NCBI GenBank assembly: GCA_045612885.1
Contig: JAZKZZ010000009.1
Location: 1 to 53,431, forward strand
Source: RGIG6178 sp045612885
Lineage (GTDB): Bacteria > Bacillota_I > Bacilli_A > RFN20 > DUOF01
Length of the DNA stretch: 53,431 nt
Direction: 5' to 3'
The translations under genes and the position numbers were made by a program. Below, piece by piece: positions 33,441-39,973 of the stretch. The notes under the pieces are model-generated. The model worked only from the letters and a program-made list of their open reading frames with translations. It was not told the DNA's origin and ran no database searches. Within the stretch, counting starts at the first letter, position 1; every line of letters starts with the position of its first letter.

Positions 33441-34058
33441 CTACTCTCCTTTATCATTTTTATATTTAGTTTCATATCCAGGATTTTCATCTGGTCTTAA
33501 TGCGTTAGGGAATTCAATATCGGTTTGAATATCTACTATTGTTGTTTGAATAATTTTATAAACTTTATAACAATCTTTCAAATTAGATAAAACTCGATAT
33601 AAACCATTATATTTTATTTTTACATCTCCACATTTAAATAGTTTACCAATTATCCCTACATCTAGATTAACAGAACCGATTTCAGTGTATTGCAATCCTT
33701 CATAATCCATTCCAACGAGTCCACTTTTAAAAAGTACTCTATTATTAGTTAGTGCATATTCGAGATTTTTACATTCTAGACATTCTTTAATTGTTAAGAA
33801 GATTTGAACCAGACCAAAGATAAGAAAAACAGCACCTAAAGTTGAAAATGCTATTGTATCTCTAAGATCTCCCATTTGTTCTGGTAAAAAAATAAAAATC
33901 ATAAATGGCAACAACCCAAAAAATAATCCTAGAAAAATTAACCCTATATGTCTAAAGAGAGATCGTGTTATATAAGCTCCTCTTGCAGGTTTTCCTTGCC
34001 ATATAATTTCTTCATCTTTAGCTAGAATATCTTCTACTTGTAATCCTTTATTTGTCAT
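33441..34058 (-). CDS. PH-domain (bPH2) membrane protein, paralogue 2 of 3
   Basis: 205 residues, same layout: 'ILAKDEEIIWQGKPARGAYI', two membrane helices (about 35-57, 68-90), and the PH domain with 'YALTNNRVLFKSGLVGMDYEGLQYTEIGSVNLDVGIIGKLFKCGDV'. C-terminal motif 'NALRPDENPGYETKYKNDKGE' is almost the same as paralogue 3, so these two are the closest pair. Two bases separate its stop from... the next gene's start lies 3 bases downstream, indicating an operon. Confidence 0.78.
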   Translation of the reverse strand: MTNKGLQVEDILAKDEEIIWQGKPARGAYITRSLFRHIGLIFLGLFFGLLPFMIFIFLPEQMGDLRDTIAFSTLGAVFLIFGLVQIFLTIKECLECKNLEYALTNNRVLFKSGLVGMDYEGLQYTEIGSVNLDVGIIGKLFKCGDVKIKYNGLYRVLSNLKDCYKVYKIIQTTIVDIQTDIEFPNALRPDENPGYETKYKNDKGE

Positions 34059-34066
34059 GTAATCAC

Positions 34067-34735
34067 CTATTCCTTTTCTTTTTTTGTATTATATCCAGTG
34101 TTATTATCTTTTCTAAATTGGTTAGGATGTGCCATATCAGTTTGGATATCTACCACTACTTTTTGCATTTTAGAATAAACTTCATAGCAATTTGGAATGT
34201 CAAAGAAGACTTTATCATTTATAATTTTTTTGCTTTTGCTAAGTCTAGGTTCATCACCAGTATAAATGTAAATATCTCCAACGTTAAATAATCTATCTAT
34301 CCACGTTACATCTAGTTTTACAGTTTTTACTTCTTTATAATTTATAGATTTATAGTCTACACCAATCAAACCGCTTCTTATAATAATTCTTCGATTAGTT
34401 AGGGCATAGTCTATATTCTTATATCGATAAGAATAAGTAACTAGTCTTCCTATCTTTGTAAATAATCCAATTACCCAAAAAACACCAATGAAAGCAAGAG
34501 AAATCCAAAAAGCTTCCATTCCAAGGTATATACCAACCATAACAAAGAAAAGTGTAGTTGTAAGTAATCCTGAAAGAAGACCAGGAAGTTCTTTTACAAA
34601 AGAGGAATAAAGATATGCGCTTTTTTTAGGCTTTCCTCTCCAGATTACTTGTTCATCTTTTGCAAGGATTGATTCTAATGATGTTACATCTACGTTGTTT
34701 TTATAATATTCTTTTTCTAATTTATCATATTTCAT
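34067..34735 (-). CDS. PH-domain (bPH2) membrane protein, paralogue 1 of 3
   Basis: 222 residues from the ATG at 34735, preceded by AGGAGGGGC; the longer in-frame reading upstream lacks a ribosome site. Extra N-terminal stretch, then 'ILAKDEQVIWRGKPKKSAYL', two membrane helices, and the PH domain 'YALTNRRIIIRSGLIGVDYKSINYKEVKTVKLDVTWIDRLFNVGDI'. C-terminus 'PNQFRKDNNTGYNTKKEKE' is the most diverged of the three. First gene of the tandem operon, divergent from the spoVIF-like gene. Confidence 0.78.
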   Translation of the reverse strand: MKYDKLEKEYYKNNVDVTSLESILAKDEQVIWRGKPKKSAYLYSSFVKELPGLLSGLLTTTLFFVMVGIYLGMEAFWISLAFIGVFWVIGLFTKIGRLVTYSYRYKNIDYALTNRRIIIRSGLIGVDYKSINYKEVKTVKLDVTWIDRLFNVGDIYIYTGDEPRLSKSKKIINDKVFFDIPNCYEVYSKMQKVVVDIQTDMAHPNQFRKDNNTGYNTKKEKE

Positions 34736-34838
34736 ACTAGCCCCTCCTAGTAATGAGAATATCATTTTTAATTGTCTATGACAAATAATTATTAACAAAA
34801 ATCTAGGCTTTAGCATATACCTAAGTAGGAGGATTAAT

Positions 34839-35075
34839 ATGAACAATAACATTTTTGATAAAGTAGAACAAAAGACAAAAGTAAAAAAAGAAGATATATT
34901 ATCTCTTGCTAGATCTATACAAAATAAAAATTTAAAAGATGAAGGAGAATTGAGAAAAATTATTAAAGATGTTGCTAAACTTGCTGGTAAAGAAGTAAGT
35001 AAGGAAAGAGAAGAAAAAATTATTGATGCTATTATACAAGATAAAATACCTAAAAATATAGATAAAAATTTGTAA
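34839..35075 (+). CDS. spoVIF: Stage VI sporulation protein F-like (SpoVIF)
   Basis: 78 residues, all helical, highly charged. 'FDKVEQKTKVKKEDILSLARSIQNKNLKDEGELRKIIKDVAKLAGKEVSKEREEKIIDAIIQDKIPK' matches the SpoVIF (YjcC) pattern of a small mother-cell coat-assembly protein in Bacillus. Strong GGAGG site before the ATG at 34839, and a terminator downstream. Match is from remembered family features; a profile search would settle it. Confidence 0.75.
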   Translation: MNNNIFDKVEQKTKVKKEDILSLARSIQNKNLKDEGELRKIIKDVAKLAGKEVSKEREEKIIDAIIQDKIPKNIDKNL

Positions 35076-35127
35076 ATACAAGCGATTTGATAACATACAA
35101 AAATATTTATTTAGGTAATGTAAGTAT

Positions 35128-35170
35128 AGATGAGGGAATTAGTGTGTTAGACTATTTCTTCATCTTTTTT
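35128..35170 (+). terminator. Terminator of the spoVIF-like gene
   Basis: AGATGAGGGAA / TTTCTTCATCT pairs completely with two G-U pairs (35128-35138, 35155-35165), 16-base loop, T run. Confidence 0.6.
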
Positions 35171-35341
35171 ATTAGTTTAGCGATAATATTGTAAAGTTTT
35201 ACTATTTTGTGAAGAATTAATAAATTATATTAAATCTCAAACAAATCCCACTATAACATTTTTAATAAAATAACTATCTATCCATTTAGTTATAACAATG
35301 GTGGATGGCTGATAAATTCAACATAAAAAATCTCAAGTCTG

Positions 35342-35396
35342 TTTCAAATATAATTTGAAATTTTAGTTTACTAACATTTCTTTAATGGTATATAAT
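35342..35396 (+). promoter_or_regulatory. Promoter with adjacent palindrome (possible operator)
   Basis: TTTACT (35367-35372), 18 bases, TATAAT (35391-35396), with a perfect 8+3+8 inverted repeat TTTCAAAT/ATTTGAAA ending 6 bases before the -35 box. It serves the gene at 35421. Confidence 0.5.
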
Positions 35397-35420
35397 TTTA
35401 ATTGATAGTAGGTGAAACAT

Positions 35421-36197
35421 ATGACTTATGATGAGGTTTTAAATATTGCCAGTAGATTGAGTAAAGAAACTAAAAAAAGAATAGATAAAGATGTAGATGA
35501 AAGAATGGAAATTCTAAGACAAGGAGATCTTAGTGAAGAAGATATGGCCAAGATGGAAGAATGCTTGTACATGTCTTTGGTAATTCAAGAATATTTAGAT
35601 AGTGAATTTGAACTTTTAGAAGAGGAAAAAGCTCTTCTTCTTGATGAAATGGAAGAGTTATATAATGAATATGGAGAATTATTAACAAGAGCAAAACTTG
35701 AAGAAAAACTTTCTAAAAAGAAAAGAATGGCTCTTGAACTTATGAGAATAAGAGAACAATTATATGGAAGAAAAGATTTATTAAAGAATGTTAATGAAAA
35801 TTTAAAAAATAATGTAAAAAGTAAAGAAAAACTAAGTGACTTATCAAGTAAAAAAACTATGAAAGAAGTAGCAAAAGATTCTAAAAAGGACACGCCTAAA
35901 CTAAAGGTTGGTAGAGGCGTCATGGATAAAGATACTATAAAACCAGAAAAAGAAATGGCAAAAATGAAAGAAAAAAATAACATTCAAGAGAGTGAAATTA
36001 AAAAAGAACAACCTGAAGTAAAGAAAAAAGAACCTGAGCGAAATCAACAGAAAGTAAAAAACACTACTAGCACAAAAGTTCAAAAAGTTAATGATGATTT
36101 AATTTCAGCGATGGAAGAAACAAAAGTACATGAAGGCAAACTTCCTGTAGAAGAGCGTGCTGATGAGATTACAAATTTAGCTAATATGATACTTTAG
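35421..36197 (+). CDS. Unknown coiled-coil, Lys/Glu-rich protein
   Basis: 258 residues from the ATG at 35421 (TAGGTG six bases before). N-terminal acidic helical region ('SEEDMAKMEECLYMSLVIQEYLDSEFELLEEEKALLLDEMEELYNEYGELL'), a strong coiled coil to about residue 130, then a long disordered Lys/Glu-rich linker and a short ordered end 'LPVEERADEITNLANMIL'. No signal peptide or membrane helix. Sits with sporulation genes, but no family is recognised. Confidence 0.65.
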   Translation: MTYDEVLNIASRLSKETKKRIDKDVDERMEILRQGDLSEEDMAKMEECLYMSLVIQEYLDSEFELLEEEKALLLDEMEELYNEYGELLTRAKLEEKLSKKKRMALELMRIREQLYGRKDLLKNVNENLKNNVKSKEKLSDLSSKKTMKEVAKDSKKDTPKLKVGRGVMDKDTIKPEKEMAKMKEKNNIQESEIKKEQPEVKKKEPERNQQKVKNTTSTKVQKVNDDLISAMEETKVHEGKLPVEERADEITNLANMIL

Positions 36198-36214
36198 GTT
36201 TATGGACAACGATA

Positions 36215-36742
36215 ATGATAACAATACACAGTATATATGACTATAAGTCATTTAAAGTATTTCAAAGATATTCATTACAAAAGATATTCATTTTATCTTA
36301 TATTTGTGCTTTAGCGTTGGTAGGAATTGGAGTCTGGTTTGCTTTTGATTCTAGAAGTAGTTATATAGTATACATATTATCGGGTATATTACTTCCTTTT
36401 GTGTTGCATATATCCTATAAACTGCTAGAATTAGAAAATATAAATAAGAATGTATTATTAAGAGATACTACTGCTCAGATATTCACCTTTGACCAAGAAG
36501 GGTTTACATTAGAACAAATAGCAAAACAAGGAACATTTAAAGAAAAGTATGTATATGATGATATATTAAGTATAGTTAAATATAAAAGATATTACTTTAT
36601 ATATATTAATAGAGTACAAGCGTTTGTGGTGGTTAATGACAATTATCTATTGGGCAATGAAGAAGAGTTAGATGAATTGTTTAAAACAATAAAGAAAGAT
36701 AAATTTATCGTTAAAAGAAATAGTGGGAAGGTTGCAAGATAA
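36215..36742 (+). CDS. YcxB-like membrane protein
   Basis: 175 residues. Two membrane helices (about 27-48 and 50-70), then a soluble domain with 'KYVYDDILSIVKYKRYYFIYINRVQAFVVVNDNYLL', the pattern of the YcxB C-terminal domain (PH-like). The role of YcxB proteins is unknown. It begins 17 bases after the previous stop with a weak ribosome site, so it may be coupled to it. The terminator stem overlaps its 3' end. Confidence 0.7.
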   Translation: MITIHSIYDYKSFKVFQRYSLQKIFILSYICALALVGIGVWFAFDSRSSYIVYILSGILLPFVLHISYKLLELENINKNVLLRDTTAQIFTFDQEGFTLEQIAKQGTFKEKYVYDDILSIVKYKRYYFIYINRVQAFVVVNDNYLLGNEEELDELFKTIKKDKFIVKRNSGKVAR

Positions 36743-36764
36743 AAAAATGTTGCAACCTTTTTTT
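36728..36764 (+). terminator. Terminator of the YcxB-like gene
   Basis: AAGGTTGCAA / TTGCAACCTT 10-bp stem (36728-36737, 36750-36759), 12-base loop, T run; the stop codon is in the loop. Confidence 0.82.
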
Positions 36765-36800
36765 CTCGGTGATAAAATTGAGTTGAGGATGGTGTAAGAT

Positions 36801-37184
36801 ATGAATCAACAAGAGAGAGCAAAAATAATTAACAATATTTCTAAAATTAAAGAAATTTTATTTAAAGAGAAAGCGTTAAAGGATGCTTTGACTAAATGGG
36901 AAAATCAAAAAGATACAATTATTAAAGCATTGGGATTTTCTAATGATATAGATTTAATAATTACTTATATTCAATATCTAAATAGTATGGGTGGGTATCT
37001 TAGATTTATAAACGGATTGGATAAGATGAGTAAAGAAGAAATAATAAGAACTAAAGGCACTACTCAGGTTGTAGCGGTTATTGCTAGATATTTTAATAAA
37101 GAGAATGAATTAAGAGCGCAATATTCAAGAGAAGTTAAGAAATTTGAAAAAGAGTATAACAGAAGATATAATTCAAAAAGATAA
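36801..37184 (+). CDS. Unknown small helical protein
   Basis: 127 residues, soluble, basic, mostly helical with a Lys/Arg-rich C-terminus ('REVKKFEKEYNRRYNSKR'). No known motif. It follows a promoter-like stretch and lies just upstream of a second small coiled-coil gene. Confidence 0.62.
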   Translation: MNQQERAKIINNISKIKEILFKEKALKDALTKWENQKDTIIKALGFSNDIDLIITYIQYLNSMGGYLRFINGLDKMSKEEIIRTKGTTQVVAVIARYFNKENELRAQYSREVKKFEKEYNRRYNSKR

Positions 37185-37258
37185 TTGTGGAAAAAAATCA
37201 AAATGTTTGAGATTGATTAAATTAAGTGTTACACTATAAAAAAGGTTGGTGTTGTTTT

Positions 37259-37648
37259 ATGAAACTTGATATTAGTAAAGAAAAGAATAAGTTGAGTACA
37301 AAATATAAAAAATTGTGGGAATTTAAAGAAGTTTCTATTGAGGAGTTATATAAAGAGGGAAAACTTGACGATGAACAAAAAGAAGCGATGCTTCAAACTC
37401 AATTGGCTGCTACTAGAGTTGCGGATTTAAAAGAACAAAACGAATATAATGCAAAGTCTAATGATGTTTTTGCTCAAAGAGCAATTAAGAAAAATCAAGT
37501 TGAAATAAATAAATTAGGAAGATATTATAATGATAATTCTAAGATTATCGGTGAAACAAAAATTAAGAAGATAGAAACTGAAATTGATAATAGAACCGTT
37601 AAGAAAATACAAAAACATAACGAAAAGAACAAAGGGAAAAAGCAATAA
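37259..37648 (+). CDS. Unknown small Lys-rich coiled-coil protein
   Basis: 129 residues from the ATG at 37259 (an in-frame start at 37226 is possible). Nearly all helical, rich in Lys, Glu and Asn, ending 'KKIQKHNEKNKGKKQ'. It precedes spoIVA by 91 bases with a terminator between. No family recognised. Confidence 0.6.
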   Translation: MKLDISKEKNKLSTKYKKLWEFKEVSIEELYKEGKLDDEQKEAMLQTQLAATRVADLKEQNEYNAKSNDVFAQRAIKKNQVEINKLGRYYNDNSKIIGETKIKKIETEIDNRTVKKIQKHNEKNKGKKQ

Positions 37649-37654
37649 AAAAAG

Positions 37655-37676
37655 AAACAGGGAAACCTGTTTTTTT
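37655..37676 (+). terminator. Intrinsic terminator before spoIVA
   Basis: AAACAGG / CCTGTTT 7-bp stem (37655-37661, 37666-37672), GAAA loop, T run. Confidence 0.85.
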
Positions 37677-37739
37677 GTTTATATGAATATTTTTCTTTTC
37701 CATAGCATATCTAGTAGTAGTATATGAGGAGGAAATTAA

Positions 37740-39215
37740 GTGAATAGAAATGAGTTACTACAAAACTTAGCAAGTAGAGGAAATGGGGATGTTTATTTTG
37801 GTGTTGTAGGGCCAGTTAGAACAGGTAAATCTACTTTCGTTAAAAAATTCATGGAATTAGCAATCATACCTAATATTGATAATAAGGAAGAAAAGCAAAG
37901 AGCAATTGATGAGTTGCCTATTTCAGGAGAAGGAAAGACCATTACTACAATGGAGCCTAAATTTGTTCCTAATAAAGGAATTAATATTAGTATTAATGAT
38001 ATTCATGTTAATGTCAGGTTAGTTGATTGTGTGGGATATGTTATTGAGGATGCTAAAGGATATAAGGACGAAGATGGAGTTAGAATGGTTAAAACTCCAT
38101 GGTATGAGGATTCTATACCGTTTGACGAAGCTGCTAAGATAGGAACACAGAAAGTTATAAGTGATCACTCGACGATTGGGATTGTAGTAGTTAGTGATGG
38201 AACCATCTTAGATATTCCCAAGGAAAATTATTTAAAAGCTGAACAAGAGGTTATTGATGAGTTAGTAAAAATAAATAAACCGTTTGTAATTTTAGTTAAC
38301 AGTAAAGATCCAAGTGGTGAAAAAGCTACAAATGTAGTTAGTGATTTAGAAGGAAAGTATAATGTTCCAGTAATTCCTTTAGATATATCTAAATTAAATG
38401 AGGAAGATATAGATAAGATATTACAATCTGCTTTGTATGAATTTCCAGTAGCCAATATCGAGGTGACTATGCCAAGTTGGGTTAATGTGTTAAATTCAGC
38501 ACATTGGTTAAGAAAGTCAATTAACGAGTCAGTTGATAGTGCGATGAATTGTGCAAAGAAAGTGAAAGATGTAGATAGCATAAAAGAAGTAATAGAGCAA
38601 AATGAATATATTACTAATTTTAAAATCAACGAAGTTGATATGTCTTTAGGAATAGTTAAAACAGAGATTGAAATGGATGACAATTTATATGAAGTGGTAT
38701 TAAAAGAAGTTATGGGATTTGATATTGAGGATCCAACAACTTTATTAAAAGTAATGCAAGAATATGCTTTATTGAAGAAAGATTATGAATATATATCAAG
38801 CGCAATTGAAATGGCGATGACAAGTGGATATGGATTTGCCACTCCAAGTGTGGATAAAATTAGCATTGATAAGCCAGAATTAATTAAACAAGGAAATAGA
38901 TATGGAGTAAAAGTTAGAGCCAGCGCTCCTACACTACATATTATAAGAGTAGATGTGGAAACTAGTTTTGCTCCACTTATTGGACTAAAAGAACAGAGTG
39001 AAGCATTAGTGGAATATTTATCTGAAGGTATGGATGTAGATAATAATGCGATATTTGATAAACAGATATTTGGGCAAAACATGGGAGTTGTATTACAAGG
39101 AGGAATAAGTAGTAAGTTGACAACTTTACCAGAGAATACAAAAGTTAAATTACAAAATCTAATGAAAACATTAGCTAATAAAGGGAAAAATAACTTAATA
39201 GCAGTGGTTTTTTAA
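37740..39215 (+). CDS. spoIVA: Stage IV sporulation protein A (spore coat morphogenetic ATPase)
   Basis: 491 residues, as in Bacillus (492). Walker A 'GPVRTGKST' places the key Lys at residue 30, the same number as in B. subtilis; 'RLVDCVGYVI' and the GTPase-like 'VLVNSKDP' follow. SpoIVA polymerises on the mother-cell face of the forespore with ATP to form the coat basement layer, anchored through SpoVM and its own C-terminus. The C-terminal hydrophobic end 'KNNLIAVVF' is kept. It begins with GTG at 37740 after GAGGAGG. This is one of the few genes confined to endospore formers. Confidence 0.96.
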   Translation: MNRNELLQNLASRGNGDVYFGVVGPVRTGKSTFVKKFMELAIIPNIDNKEEKQRAIDELPISGEGKTITTMEPKFVPNKGINISINDIHVNVRLVDCVGYVIEDAKGYKDEDGVRMVKTPWYEDSIPFDEAAKIGTQKVISDHSTIGIVVVSDGTILDIPKENYLKAEQEVIDELVKINKPFVILVNSKDPSGEKATNVVSDLEGKYNVPVIPLDISKLNEEDIDKILQSALYEFPVANIEVTMPSWVNVLNSAHWLRKSINESVDSAMNCAKKVKDVDSIKEVIEQNEYITNFKINEVDMSLGIVKTEIEMDDNLYEVVLKEVMGFDIEDPTTLLKVMQEYALLKKDYEYISSAIEMAMTSGYGFATPSVDKISIDKPELIKQGNRYGVKVRASAPTLHIIRVDVETSFAPLIGLKEQSEALVEYLSEGMDVDNNAIFDKQIFGQNMGVVLQGGISSKLTTLPENTKVKLQNLMKTLANKGKNNLIAVVF

Positions 39216-39264
39216 CAAAATCAGAGATTTATACCCATAGTAACAACATTTTATGACCAATTTA

Positions 39265-39294
39265 TTGTTTTTTTTAAAAATTGAGTGTTATAAT
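39265..39294 (+). promoter_or_regulatory. Promoter of the secretion locus
   Basis: TTGTTT (39265-39270), 18 bases, TATAAT (39289-39294), 33 bases before the pilin-like gene. Confidence 0.55.
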
Positions 39295-39326
39295 TCAATT
39301 ATGGAAAGGGAAAGGAAGGAATTAAA

Positions 39327-39716
39327 ATGTATAATTTACTATGGATGTTAGCAGATGACTTAGGTATAGACGGAATGACTAGTATAGAAGATTTTTTCAC
39401 TGGCACTGTTTGGGGATATGTTCAATGGGTTCTATATATTTTAGCTGCTGTTCTAGGTGTAGTTCTAATTGTAAAAGGAATTACAACTGCTTTAGGTGTA
39501 ATGAAAGCTGCTGATGAACCTCAAGTTCGTCAAGAAAAAATTAACGCATTTAAGTATCTAGCTATTGGATTAGGAGTTGCTATCGTTATTTTAACTCTTG
39601 CTCCAGTTATAATTAATTTGATTCTTAGTAATGCCGATGTACAAGCACCTGGTACTCAAACACCTACTACAGATGATGAGGAAAGTGCTTTACTTCTATT
39701 AAAATTCTTATTTTAA
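39327..39716 (+). CDS. Pilin-like small membrane protein (VirB2/TrbC-like)
   Basis: 129 residues with two membrane helices (about 30-55 and 73-97), separated by a short charged loop ('KAADEPQVRQEKINAF'), and a Pro/Thr tail. The two-helix layout at the head of a VirB6/VirB4 locus is that of conjugative pilins. It resembles the 'Mbov_0395' pilin-like proteins of Mycoplasma integrative elements (from memory). Its own promoter and a strong terminator directly downstream suggest that it is made in excess of the rest, as expected for a pilin subunit. Confidence 0.72.
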   Translation: MYNLLWMLADDLGIDGMTSIEDFFTGTVWGYVQWVLYILAAVLGVVLIVKGITTALGVMKAADEPQVRQEKINAFKYLAIGLGVAIVILTLAPVIINLILSNADVQAPGTQTPTTDDEESALLLLKFLF

Positions 39717-39746
39717 TTATTAAGGTATATTAAATTAAGAGAATTC

Positions 39747-39779
39747 AAAAGCGTAAATTTAGAGTTTACGCTTTTTTTT
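39747..39779 (+). terminator. Terminator after the pilin-like gene
   Basis: AAAAGCGTAAA / TTTACGCTTTT 11-bp stem (39747-39757, 39765-39775), 7-base loop, T run. Confidence 0.88.
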
Positions 39780-39845
39780 ATACACTTTTAGTGTGGCTAG
39801 AAAAATAAGACTTTAAATTACATTTAATTTGTAGTAAGATAGTTC

Positions 39846-39912
39846 TATAAGACGAGAAATGAGTTTTTTTGTACGCTTTTGTCGACAAAACAAATTATTT
39901 GTTTGTCTTATA
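39846..39912. promoter_or_regulatory. Nested inverted repeats upstream of the giant VirB6-like gene
   Basis: Outer arms TATAAGAC (39846-39853) and GTCTTATA (39905-39912) enclose two perfect palindromes: TTTTGTCGACAAAA (39877-39890) and AAACAAAT-T-ATTTGTTT (39888-39904). The right side overlaps the -35 box of the next promoter, so it may be an operator. Confidence 0.6.
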
Positions 39913-39932
39913 AAAAAAATATATGATATAAT
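39903..39932 (+). promoter_or_regulatory. Promoter of the giant VirB6-like gene
   Basis: TTGTCT (39903-39908), 18 bases, TATAAT (39927-39932); the -35 box lies in the right arms of the inverted repeats. Confidence 0.55.
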
Positions 39933-39973
39933 TTTAAAAAATATGGTATTACAATTTTAGGAGGTAGTTATAT

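Larger units (their letters stand above)
35076..35420. other. Gene-free stretch between spoVIF-like gene and next gene
   Basis: 345 bases, very AT-rich. It holds the terminator at 35128-35170, an inverted repeat TTTCAAAT-ATA-ATTTGAAA (35342-35360) and a promoter at 35367-35396. I checked the ATG codons on the plus strand and found only frames of a few codons. No RNA gene is recognised. Confidence 0.7.

Noticed and set aside
35171..35341. Possible small RNA or tiny sporulation gene such as spoVM in the largest gap.
   Set aside because: ATG codons lead to stops within a few codons, and no tRNA-like or riboswitch-like fold was recognised.
36202..36240. 13-codon frame MDNDNDNNTQYI overlapping the start of the YcxB-like gene.
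   Set aside because: Too short and no conservation evidence; could be a leader peptide but unsupported.
37690..37739. SigE-type promoter for spoIVA (GAATATT at the expected -35).
   Set aside because: No -10 with good match at 13-15 bases; candidates fit only at wrong spacing.
39859..39960. 34-codon frame (MSFFVRFCRQNK...) before the giant VirB6-like gene.
   Set aside because: Overlaps the promoter and palindromes and has no real ribosome site.
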